DNA from: JAMOQA01 sp964420365
Lineage (GTDB): Bacteria; Acidobacteriota; Polarisedimenticolia; J045
Assembly: GCA_964420365.1 (NCBI GenBank)
Contig: CAYQTA010000077.1
Coordinates: 1-64,000, forward strand
Length of the DNA stretch: 64,000 nucleotides
Direction of reading: 5' to 3'
The notes under the pieces: generated by a model
Told to the model about the DNA's origin: nothing
The model's database searches: none
What the model saw: the letters and a program-made list of their open reading frames with translations, nothing else
Shown: positions 16,055-23,765 of the stretch, one piece after another
Numbering within the stretch: the stretch's first letter is position 1
Layout of the letters: each line of letters begins with the position of its first letter
Translations under genes and position numbers: made by a program

Positions 16055-16083
16055 AAAATATGTCTATTCCCTGCGGCCCGCAA
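16055..16083 (-). promoter_or_regulatory. Strong predicted promoter of the zinc-motif protein gene
   Basis: On the minus strand TTGCGG (16083-16078) and TATTTT (16060-16055) are separated by 17 bases. The -10 lies in an AT-rich patch that is exceptional in this GC-rich region. The GACA-AAATA-TGTC inverted repeat overlapping the -10 (16052-16064) could also bind a regulator. Confidence 0.65.
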
Positions 16084-16118
16084 GCGCCCCGGGTTGCGGG
16101 GAAAGGATCGCCGACGTC

Positions 16119-16601
16119 CTACCAGTCGGAGTAGCGCGACCCGTCGAGCGCGTAGTCCTGGGACTTCGAGAAGACGTCGTACAGGTTGTCACAGGAATCG
16201 TTCCGCTCGTCCGGATCGTCCTCGTACCCGCGGCAGTCCCAGGACGCCTCCCCGGTCATCGGGTCCACGGGGATCCGGCGCAGGAACTTGAGCACGACCG
16301 GCTCCTGGTCCGCCGCCGGCTTGACCTCGACCCCCTCCACCAGCATCTCGAGGTCCTTCGGGTACATCATCCACTCCAGGTCCCAGGGCTCGATCTGTCC
16401 GTGCACCGCGTACTCGTGGTAGAGGTCGATCGCGTCCCGCATCATCCGCAGCTTCCGTTTCAGCTCGATCTCCTTCAGCTTGCGATGATGATGGTGGACC
16501 AGCGGCTGGGCGGCCAGCGCCAGGATCGACATCAGGGCGAGGACCACCAGCATCTCGATGAACGTCAGTCCCCGTTCGTGCCCCTCGCGTTCCGTCGTCA
16601 T
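16119..16601 (-). CDS. GspG-like type II secretion pseudopilin
   Basis: A 160-residue pseudopilin. The class III signal is clear: a short basic leader ending in G11, then LTFIEMLVVLALMSILALAA with the +5 glutamate (E16). The globular part follows the major-pseudopilin plan: DAIDLYHEYAVHG, DLEMLVEG, LKFLRRIPVDPMTGE, W121 and the C-terminal DVFSKS...ALDGSRYSDW, as in GspG proteins that lack the EspG-type calcium loop. It would be processed by a prepilin peptidase and polymerise in the inner membrane. No other secretion or pilus gene is adjacent. ATG 16601 lies 19 bases after the penicillin-binding-protein gene with GGAGGAAG between, so the two are probably co-transcribed. Confidence 0.88.
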   Translation of the reverse strand: MTTEREGHERGLTFIEMLVVLALMSILALAAQPLVHHHHRKLKEIELKRKLRMMRDAIDLYHEYAVHGQIEPWDLEWMMYPKDLEMLVEGVEVKPAADQEPVVLKFLRRIPVDPMTGEASWDCRGYEDDPDERNDSCDNLYDVFSKSQDYALDGSRYSDW

Positions 16602-16620
16602 CGATCGCTTCCTCCGGTCC

Positions 16621-19008
16621 TTACCTACGGGGCACCCCCCCGCCGCGTCCACCGCGTCGGCCGCGGAACAGCTCCCGCAGCCTGCCGCCGACCCGGCCGA
16701 GGAACGAGCGATGCCGGGGACACGGGCCCGGAAGCCGGTCCCGCGGGAACACCTCCCGGACCCGGGTCGGACAGCCGGGCGTGGCCCGGCCGCCGGTCTC
16801 CGGGTCGATCTCCACGACCGCAACGCCGGCCGGCGCCTCCGGCAGCGGCGCGAGAAGGTCGGGAGCGGGCGCCCGGACGATCTCGCCCACGACCGGCAGT
16901 GCCGCGCCCGCACCCGACAGCGCGGCCGGCTTCCCGTCGTCCCGCCCGACCCAGGTGACGACCACCGCGTTGCCCGAGACCAGCGCGAACCAGGCGTCGC
17001 GTCCCCGCTGGCTCGTCCCGGTCTTGACCGCGGGCACGCGGTCTCCCGTCCAGGCCAGGATGCGGCGGCCGGTACCGCGGCGAGCCACGTCCCGCATCAT
17101 GTCGAGGACCATCCAGCAGGCCTCCGCCGGCAGGACCCGTTCCCCGGCGGGCACCGGCCGCAGGGCCGGCGCCTCCTCCCCCGCTCCCGCGGCGAGCCCC
17201 CGGACCAGGTGGGGCCGGACCCGGCGCCCGAGGGTCGCCAGCGCACCGTACGCGGCCGCCAGATCCAGCGGCGACACCTCGAGGGTCCCGAGGGGCAGCG
17301 ACGGGACGTCCGGAACGCCCGGGAAGCCGGCGGCCGTCGCCCACCGGGCCAGTTCCCGGTGCCCGAGGGCGAGGCCCAGCCGGACGAACGGAACGTTCCA
17401 GGAGTGCACGAGCGCCTCCCGGAGGGTCACTTCGCCGTGCCAGGCCCCGTCGTGGTTGCGGGGTCGCCACGGGCCCCGCGGGGTGGCGATCTCGAGGGGA
17501 GCGTCCTCGAGGCGGCTCGCGGGAACGAACCGGCCGGAGGCCAGGGCGGCGAGCGCGACGAACGGCTTGAAGGAGGAACCGGGCTGCCGCCGGGCGGCGA
17601 GGGCCCGGTCGAATCCCCCGGGAACTCCCCGTCGCCCACCGACCAGCGCGATCACCTCCCCGGAGGCCGGGCGCAGGACGATCACCGCGCCCTCGAGGGG
17701 GCGCCGGGCGGGCCGGTCCCGTTCCAGCCGGCGCAGTTGCCGTTCGAGGGCCCGCCGGGCCAGGCCCTCGAGGAACGGATCGATGCTGGTGTGGACCGTG
17801 ACCGGTACCGGCCCGGGAGCCGGCTCCCATCCCCGCCGGGCGAGCTCGCGGCGAACCGCGTCGAGGACGTCCCCGCCGGGGTCGAGCCGGCGAGGTGGCG
17901 GTGCGACCCCCAGCGGCGTTCTCCGCGCCGCCTCCGCCTCGGACGGATCCAGCCAACCGAGTGCCGCCATCCTCCCGAGCACCCAGTTCCGGCGCTCCCG
18001 GGCCGCCTCGGGATGGCGGCGGGGATCGAAGCGCCCCGGCGAGGAGATCATCCCGGCGAGGGTGGCCATCTCGGGAAGGCGCAGGTCCCCCACGTCCTTG
18101 CCGAACCAGAAGCGGCTCGCCGCGGGGATCCCGACGATCGAGACGGAACCGTCCTGCCCGAGGTAGACCTCGTTCAGGTAGGCCTCCAGGATCTCCTCCT
18201 TGGACATCCGGGTCTCGATCCACGCGGCGAGGAGGGCCTCCCGGAGCTTGCGCCCCAGCGTCCGGCGGCTGCCGACGACGCGGTTCTTGACGAGCTGCTG
18301 GGTGATCGTGCTTCCGCCCTGGAGCGGTCCCCCTCCCCTCAGGTCGGCCCACAGGGCCCGCAGGATCGCCCGGGGGTCGATCCCCCGGTGTCGCCAGAAA
18401 CGGCCGTCCTCGGCGGCGAGCACCGCACGAACCAGGCGCTCGGGGAAGGCCGCGAGGGGGAGCGGCCGACGTTCCTGCAGGTGCCGACCGTGGAATGACC
18501 CGAGCAGGAACGGCTCCAGCGTGAAGGCGCGGAGGCGTCGCCCGTCGGCCCCGAGGAGCCGCTCGATCCTGCCGTCCCGCACGACGACGCGCACCCAGGC
18601 GGCCGGGAGGCGGCCGCCCGGAACCGGGCAGGCCCGCCGGTGGATCTCGAGCCCATCCCCCCGTTCCCGCCAGCTCCCCGGCAGGCGGGCGGCCTCCCGC
18701 GCCTTCCGGTACCCGAGGGCCCGGAGCGCCGCGGCGAGGCCGCGCGGGTCGAGGTTCATCCCCTCCTCGAGGACGGGAGGGGCCGAGAGCACCCGGACCG
18801 GGGCCAGCCGGGGCGCCCGGCGCAGCCGCCGCACGGCCCGTTCTCCGCTGACGGCGAGGGCGAGGAACCCCCAGGCGGCCAGGGCAAGGGCAAGGGCGAT
18901 CCCCCCCGCCCACCAGCGGGCCCGCGACGGCCGGGAGCGCCGAGGCGATCGCCGGGACGATCCCGCCACCTTCCGCCTCCTGGTCGTCGTCTTCCGGCCT
19001 CGCGCCAC
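16621..19008 (-). CDS. Bifunctional class A penicillin-binding protein (PBP1-type)
   Basis: A 795-residue peptidoglycan synthase. A basic N-terminus and one membrane helix (residues about 34-52) precede a GT51 glycosyltransferase domain with the catalytic glutamate E200 in AEDGRFWRHRGID, then GGSTITQQLVKN, RKLREALLAAWIE and EILEAYLNEVYLG. The transpeptidase domain has S478-x-x-K481 (GSSFKPF), S536-W-N and K662-T-G-T. The region between the helix and the GT domain resembles the UB2H area of PBP1b. It ends with a basic Arg/Gly-rich tail. The start is GTG 19008 preceded by GGAGGAGA. The downstream pseudopilin gene is probably in the same transcript. Confidence 0.95.
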   Translation of the reverse strand: MARGRKTTTRRRKVAGSSRRSPRRSRPSRARWWAGGIALALALAAWGFLALAVSGERAVRRLRRAPRLAPVRVLSAPPVLEEGMNLDPRGLAAALRALGYRKAREAARLPGSWRERGDGLEIHRRACPVPGGRLPAAWVRVVVRDGRIERLLGADGRRLRAFTLEPFLLGSFHGRHLQERRPLPLAAFPERLVRAVLAAEDGRFWRHRGIDPRAILRALWADLRGGGPLQGGSTITQQLVKNRVVGSRRTLGRKLREALLAAWIETRMSKEEILEAYLNEVYLGQDGSVSIVGIPAASRFWFGKDVGDLRLPEMATLAGMISSPGRFDPRRHPEAARERRNWVLGRMAALGWLDPSEAEAARRTPLGVAPPPRRLDPGGDVLDAVRRELARRGWEPAPGPVPVTVHTSIDPFLEGLARRALERQLRRLERDRPARRPLEGAVIVLRPASGEVIALVGGRRGVPGGFDRALAARRQPGSSFKPFVALAALASGRFVPASRLEDAPLEIATPRGPWRPRNHDGAWHGEVTLREALVHSWNVPFVRLGLALGHRELARWATAAGFPGVPDVPSLPLGTLEVSPLDLAAAYGALATLGRRVRPHLVRGLAAGAGEEAPALRPVPAGERVLPAEACWMVLDMMRDVARRGTGRRILAWTGDRVPAVKTGTSQRGRDAWFALVSGNAVVVTWVGRDDGKPAALSGAGAALPVVGEIVRAPAPDLLAPLPEAPAGVAVVEIDPETGGRATPGCPTRVREVFPRDRLPGPCPRHRSFLGRVGGRLRELFRGRRGGRGGGVPRR

Positions 19009-19122
19009 GGGTCTCCTCCACCGGCGCCATCATGGCACCGCCCCGCCGGCGATCGCCACGCCCGCGTGGGCGCCCGGCGCCCCCCGTGGCAGACTGGATC
19101 GCACGTCCACGGAGGATTCGCG

Positions 19123-20262
19123 ATGCCCGCTTTCCGTCTCGTCGTTCCGGCAGTCCTGGCCGCGCTACTCCTCGTGCCGGCAGCCGTCCTTGCCCAGCAG
19201 TCCCCCCGCGCGGCCTGCGAGCCCGGGACCGGTCCCTCCGTCGACCGGGAGGACGTGCTGGCCCTCTCCCGCGGGGGCAACCCGGTGGAGCTGGCGCCGG
19301 GCGCCACGCTCCTCGCCACCCTGGACCGGGAGACGCTCTGCCCCGACCTGCCCGACGGGATCCCTTGCGTCGTTCCCGGGCCGGTACGCCTCGCCTGTAC
19401 CCGCGTCGCGGGAGACGTGGACCTCGCGGGGATCGTCGTGCGCGGGGACCTGGTCCTCGACGGGGCGGAGCTCGAGGGCTCGCTCCATCTCGCCGGGGTG
19501 CAGGTCCTGGGGGCGGTCCGGTTCGCCGGGGCCGAGATCGCCGGCGACGTCCTCCTGGACGACGTGCTGGCGTCGCGCGGGATCGTCGGCGACGACGCGG
19601 GGATCCGGGAGGGGCTGAGCCTCCGGCGCCTCCGCGTCGTCGGCGACCTCTCGGTCTCCGGCTGCGAGACCGGTGGCGCGCTGCAGGTGGCGGACAGCCT
19701 GGTCACCGGGGAGGCCGACCTCTCCCTCGACCGGGGCACGTCGATCTCGGTGACCAACGTCGCGGTGCTCGAGGACCTGGTCCTCGAGTCGACCCGGATC
19801 GACGAGGACGTGCACCTGGAGCGGGTCGGGATCGGTGGCTCCCTCGACACCGACGAGCTGGACGTGCGGGGCGACATGGCGATCGTCGGCGCGCAGGTGG
19901 CCGAGGACGTCTCCATCGCCGGCAGGATCCGCGGCGGTCTCCGCGTGGCCGACACCAGCCTCGAAGGAGACCTGGAGCTCATGGAGGCCACGGTGAAGGG
20001 GCCGGTGGAGCTGCAGGCCGTCCGCACCGAGGGAGAGGTCTACCTCGACGAGGCCCGGCTCGAACGCGGCCTCCGGGTGACCGACTCGTCGATCGAGGAG
20101 GGTATCGACCTCGGCGAGAGCACGATCCACGGAGACGTCGTCCTCTCGGGAAGCCGCTTCGGGGGACCCGTCGATGCGAGCGAGGCCCGGCTCGACGCGG
20201 CGCCCCGCGTCGTCGCCTGCACGCCGCCGGATCCCCTGTCGGACGCCGCCGGGGACGACTGA
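19123..20262 (+). CDS. Secreted pentapeptide-repeat-like beta-helix protein
   Basis: A 379-residue exported protein: signal peptide at residues 1-24 (LVVPAVLAALLLVPAAVLA, cleavage after AQ or LA). From residue about 95 to the end the sequence has a five-residue rhythm with buried aliphatic residues and frequent Gly-Asp turns, e.g. AGDVDLAGIVVRGDLVLDGA and ELEGSLHLAGVQVLGAV, repeated through the C-terminus. This predicts a right-handed quadrilateral beta-helix, like pentapeptide-repeat or bactofilin-type solenoids, but with acidic rather than Ala-Asp-Leu consensus. No enzyme motif is seen. ATG 19123 has CGGAGGA upstream. Probably periplasmic or surface-located; function unknown. Confidence 0.8.
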   Translation: MPAFRLVVPAVLAALLLVPAAVLAQQSPRAACEPGTGPSVDREDVLALSRGGNPVELAPGATLLATLDRETLCPDLPDGIPCVVPGPVRLACTRVAGDVDLAGIVVRGDLVLDGAELEGSLHLAGVQVLGAVRFAGAEIAGDVLLDDVLASRGIVGDDAGIREGLSLRRLRVVGDLSVSGCETGGALQVADSLVTGEADLSLDRGTSISVTNVAVLEDLVLESTRIDEDVHLERVGIGGSLDTDELDVRGDMAIVGAQVAEDVSIAGRIRGGLRVADTSLEGDLELMEATVKGPVELQAVRTEGEVYLDEARLERGLRVTDSSIEEGIDLGESTIHGDVVLSGSRFGGPVDASEARLDAAPRVVACTPPDPLSDAAGDD

Positions 20263-20376
20263 ACGGGCGCGAACTTCGTCGCCGCCAGTGACTTGCCTTC
20301 CGGGGCGGCCGGACCCAGCGTCTTGCCGGGGAGGTCGCACGCCGGGCGGTGTCATGCCCGGAAGGAGCAGCTCGCC

Positions 20377-20970
20377 ATGACGACGAAGACCCTCGTCCGG
20401 ATCGTTCTCCTCCTGGTCCTCGCCGCGGTCCTCGCGGCCCCCGTGCCGACCCTGGCGGCGGACCTGGCCGGCACCACCTGGGACCTCGGCGGCAACCTCT
20501 ACGGGAAGATCAGGAAGGTGGACCAGATGTCCCTCGACCTCTCCTCCGCCGAGGTGCGCCTCGAGTTCCACGAGGACGGTACGTGCCTGCTGACGATCGA
20601 CCTGCCGGAGCGGTCGGCCTTCTCCCTCGCGTCCGCGAGGACCCCGCTGGGGGCGACGTCCTGCCCGGTGGACCTCTGCGTCTCCGGTCGCTGGCACCAG
20701 GGCAGGAAGACGCGTTTCACCGTGGACTTCAACGACACGGACCTGGTCGCCCTGATCCAGCCCCTCGCCCTGATGATCTACCGGACGACGGCGGACGTGC
20801 CGGACGTGAGGATCCGGACCGACCGGGCCAGGGGAAAGGTGGCGAAGGACGGGGGATCCCTCCGGCTGAAGGTGAAGGTCAAGGCGCAGGTCCGGGCGTC
20901 GGAGGACGCGAAGCCCCGCAAGTTCGTCACCCGGCTGGCCCTGACCGGCCGGCCGGTCCCGGGAGAGTGA
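20377..20970 (+). CDS. Secreted protein of unknown function
   Basis: Not recognised. A 197-residue protein with a signal peptide (LVRIVLLLVLAAVLAAPVPTLAA, residues 6-28). The mature part begins DLAGTTWDLGGNLYGKIRKV and continues with alternating beta-strand-like segments (RLEFHEDGTCLLTI, RTRFTVDFND-like), and a cysteine pair (C71 near GTCLLT and C93/C98 in SCPVDLCVSG) that could form a disulfide. The pattern suggests a small beta-barrel or sandwich. It lies 114 bases after the beta-helix protein gene on the same strand, so co-expression is possible. ATG 20377 has GAAGGAGC upstream. Confidence 0.7.
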   Translation: MTTKTLVRIVLLLVLAAVLAAPVPTLAADLAGTTWDLGGNLYGKIRKVDQMSLDLSSAEVRLEFHEDGTCLLTIDLPERSAFSLASARTPLGATSCPVDLCVSGRWHQGRKTRFTVDFNDTDLVALIQPLALMIYRTTADVPDVRIRTDRARGKVAKDGGSLRLKVKVKAQVRASEDAKPRKFVTRLALTGRPVPGE

Positions 20971-20997
20971 CGGGCGCAGAGCGCACCCGCACCGGCC

Positions 20998-21786
20998 CTA
21001 CAGGGTGACCTTCTGGACCCGGCTGCCGGGCACGATGTCCCTCCGCCCGTCGGCGAAGCGGACCTGGGCCTTGTGACCGCCGTCGTAGTCCTTCGCCCAG
21101 ACCTCGATGGCGACCCGCTTCCCCTCGTACCGCCCCGGGCGCGAGGAAGGGCGGTCGATCCCTCGCCACACCCGGACGAACGGGTTCCGCTCCAGCTCGT
21201 GGGCGACGGTGGTCGGCTCCCCGTGCCCGGGATAGAGCGTCGTCTCCCCGGGCAGGGCCAGGACCTTCTCGAGGATCGTCTGCTGGAGTTCCTCGAACGT
21301 GCCGTGGCCCGGGTGGACGGTGCTGCCGACGCTGCCGCGGAAGACCGTGTCCCCGCACCAGAACCCGACCCCGGGGACGTGCAGGCCGAGCTGGCCCCGC
21401 GTGTGCCCCGGCAGGTGGACGACCTCGGCGGTCCAGGCCGCGAACTCGAACCGGTGCCCTTCCTTGACGACGCCGGTAGCCCCCGGGGTCCGGGCCTTCT
21501 CGAGGGGATGGGCGAGGACCGGGGCGTCCAGGTTCCGCGCGAGGAACTCGTTCCCCGCCGAGTGGTCGTAGTGCCCGTGGGTGCAGAGGATCGCCACGAT
21601 CCTGACCCCGTGACGCCGGACCATCTCGAGGATCGCCGGCGGGTCCGCACCGGTATCGACCAGGAGTCCCCGTCCTTCCTCCCGGCCCGCGACCAGCCAG
21701 CTGTTCACCTTCCAGCCGGCATGCTGGATGCGGTCGATGATCACGCGCAGCTCCCGCGGATCCTCCGCCTTGACCGCGTTCAGCAT
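20998..21786 (-). CDS. Metallo-beta-lactamase-fold hydrolase with SH3-like tail
   Basis: A 262-residue protein. Residues 30-200 form a glyoxalase II-like MBL domain with metal ligands THGHYDHSAG (H70, H72, D74, H75), HLPGHTRG (H128), WCGDTVF (D146) and YPGHG (H188). The substrate is unknown; thioesters such as S-glutathione adducts are typical for this subgroup. The last 45 residues (KRVAIEVWAKDYDGGHKAQV, then VRFADGRRDIVPG) form an added beta-rich, SH3/Tudor-like domain not found in ordinary glyoxalase II. It lies 43 bases downstream of the sulfatase-like gene and is probably its operon partner. Confidence 0.85.
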   Translation of the reverse strand: MLNAVKAEDPRELRVIIDRIQHAGWKVNSWLVAGREEGRGLLVDTGADPPAILEMVRRHGVRIVAILCTHGHYDHSAGNEFLARNLDAPVLAHPLEKARTPGATGVVKEGHRFEFAAWTAEVVHLPGHTRGQLGLHVPGVGFWCGDTVFRGSVGSTVHPGHGTFEELQQTILEKVLALPGETTLYPGHGEPTTVAHELERNPFVRVWRGIDRPSSRPGRYEGKRVAIEVWAKDYDGGHKAQVRFADGRRDIVPGSRVQKVTL

Positions 21787-21829
21787 ACCCGAAGCCCCCC
21801 CCGGCCGGAAGGGGTCCGGGAACCGGTCC

Positions 21830-23680
21830 CTAGCCGCCCTGGAGCCGTCTCCAGAACCGTTCGAGGTCGCGGCGGATCGCCTCGTCTCCGGGATCGAGGT
21901 CCCGGGCTGCCTCCAGCACGTCGATCGCCTCCCGCACCCGGCCCCGCTCGGCCAGCAGGCTGGCGAGGGCCTTCCGCGGGTCGACGGCGAGTGGATCGAC
22001 CTCGATCGCCTTGCGGTAGGCGGCCTCCGCCCCGGCCAGGTCCCCGAGGTTGTCACGGACCTGGCCCAGCCGGTACCAGCCGAGCCCGAACTCCGGGTCG
22101 ACGGTGACCAGGCGCTCGTAGACCTTCCGTGCCTCGGGAACTCGCTTCGCCAGGATCAGGGCCTGGCCCCACTGGAGGAGCAGGGACGGGTTCCGCGGAT
22201 CCTCCCGGGCCAGGGCCTCGAACACCTGGATCGCCTCCTCCACTTTCCCCCGGCCGAGCAGTGCCATCGCCCGGTCGTACCGGCCCAGGAAGTCCACCCG
22301 GTCCTTCGGATCGGGACGTCCCGGGTCGACCAGCCTCCCGCCCCCCCCTCGCCGTCCACTGGCCGCGTATCCCAGGCTGCGAAGCTCGGCCAGGTCCTCC
22401 TCCGACACCCCGCGCCCGGCGTCCGCCGCCGGGGCCACGGCCCGGGCCCTCCGCAGCAGGTCGGCGAGCAGCTCCCGGGCGGTCCCGACGATCGCCGGGC
22501 GACGCAGGGCCACGTTGTCCGTCTCGCCGGGATCGGCCGCGAGGTCGTACAGCTCCTCCCGCGGGGCGTCGATGAAGCGCCAGTGATCGAAGACCACCGT
22601 CCGCAGCCCGGACCAGCCGAACTCGAGGAACGGTTCGTGGCTCTCGGCGAAGGCCGCGAGCCGGGGCTTCTCCTGCGCCTCCCCCCGGAGCCGGTCCGCC
22701 CAGCTCACCCCGTCCGCCCCGTCGAGCGGCGGCATCCCCAGCAGGTCGAGGAGGGTCGGCGCGAGGTCCGCCGTCGAGGCGGGCTCGGGAATCACGCCGG
22801 GGCGGACCCTGTGGCCGGGACCCCAGACGATCATCGGCACGTGGATGGTGGCCCCGTAGACGAAGACACCGTGGGTCGACTCGCCATGCTCCCCCAGGCT
22901 CTCCCCGTGGTCCGCGACGACGGCGACCAGGAGCCTGCCTCCCTTCCGGAGGGCGCCGATCCCGTCGACCAGCCGACCCACCGCCGCGTCCGCCGCCGCC
23001 ACCTCGCCCTGGTACGGATCGTCGGCATACCGCTCCCGGAACGGAGGGGGCGGCGCATAGGGGTAGTGCGGCTCCCACAGGTGAACCCACAGGAAGGCTG
23101 GTTTCCTGCGCGTCGCCAGCCACGCGAGCGCCCGGTCGACCGTGACGCGCCCCGGTCGTTCCCCGTAGTGGACGACCAGGCCCGCCCGCGCCGACGGCCG
23201 GGGGACCCGGTCGTCGTACACGTCGAATCCCCGGTCGAGCCCGTACCGGCGGGCGAGCACCTGGGAGGACACGAAGGCGCCGGTCTCCCAGCCGGCGGCC
23301 CGGAACACCTCGCCGATCGTCTCCACGGCGCCGGGCAGGGCGAACGTGCCGTTGTTTCGCACGCCGTGGGCGGGAACGGTGCGCCCGGTCAGGATCGAGG
23401 CGTGGGACGGCAGGGTCAGCGGCGCGGTCGCCTGGGCGAGGGCGAACCGCGCCCCCTCCGCCGCCAGCCGGTCCAGGTGCGGGGTCCCCGCCCCGTCCCG
23501 TCCGTAGCAGCCGAGCCGGTCGGCCCGGAGCGTGTCGATCGTCACCAGGACGACCGTCGGCGGCGCCGGGGGAGACGGTTCCTCCCGGGGGCCGCAACCG
23601 GCCACGAGGGCGAGCATGGCACCGAGGGCGAACAGCAGCCCCGCCCGCGCGGGACGGAACGAGGAATCGCGTGGGGACAT
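21830..23680 (-). CDS. Sulfatase-family (alkaline-phosphatase superfamily) TPR lipoprotein
   Basis: A 616-residue protein. Residues 13-29 form a lipoprotein signal (LVAGCG, Cys29). Residues 41-420 are a sulfatase-fold domain with the metal-binding VTIDTLRADRLGCYG (D49), ADHGESLGEHGE and typical spacing. At the place where true sulfatases have the formylglycine motif C/S-x-P-S-R, this protein has T89-L-P-S-H, so the nucleophile would be threonine, as in lipoteichoic-acid-synthase-type phosphotransferases. Residues about 470-600 are four TPR units (AMALLGRGKVEEAIQVFEAL, YERLVTVDPEFGLGWYRLGQ). Probably an envelope enzyme; substrate unknown. ATG 23680 has GGGAGGAC upstream. Confidence 0.88.
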   Translation of the reverse strand: MSPRDSSFRPARAGLLFALGAMLALVAGCGPREEPSPPAPPTVVLVTIDTLRADRLGCYGRDGAGTPHLDRLAAEGARFALAQATAPLTLPSHASILTGRTVPAHGVRNNGTFALPGAVETIGEVFRAAGWETGAFVSSQVLARRYGLDRGFDVYDDRVPRPSARAGLVVHYGERPGRVTVDRALAWLATRRKPAFLWVHLWEPHYPYAPPPPFRERYADDPYQGEVAAADAAVGRLVDGIGALRKGGRLLVAVVADHGESLGEHGESTHGVFVYGATIHVPMIVWGPGHRVRPGVIPEPASTADLAPTLLDLLGMPPLDGADGVSWADRLRGEAQEKPRLAAFAESHEPFLEFGWSGLRTVVFDHWRFIDAPREELYDLAADPGETDNVALRRPAIVGTARELLADLLRRARAVAPAADAGRGVSEEDLAELRSLGYAASGRRGGGGRLVDPGRPDPKDRVDFLGRYDRAMALLGRGKVEEAIQVFEALAREDPRNPSLLLQWGQALILAKRVPEARKVYERLVTVDPEFGLGWYRLGQVRDNLGDLAGAEAAYRKAIEVDPLAVDPRKALASLLAERGRVREAIDVLEAARDLDPGDEAIRRDLERFWRRLQGG

Positions 23681-23711
23681 CGATCGGTCCTCCCTGGTCG
23701 TCGTCGTTCCG

Positions 23712-23737
23712 AGTATAGGCCGCGCCGGTGGTAGCAT
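23712..23737. promoter_or_regulatory. Divergent -10 elements for the sulfatase-like and symporter genes
   Basis: In the 85-bp divergent gap, TATACT is read on the minus strand (23717-23712, towards the sulfatase gene) and TAGCAT on the plus strand (23732-23737, towards the symporter). Neither has a convincing TTG-type -35, which may indicate dependence on an activator or overlap-type control. Confidence 0.45.
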
Positions 23738-23765
23738 CTGCGGGCACCGCGGAGGAGAACACCCC

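Noticed and set aside
12442..16083. A 1213-residue minus-strand frame across secG, tRNA-Leu and glgP
   Set aside because: It lies antisense to genes with clear motifs and through a tRNA gene.
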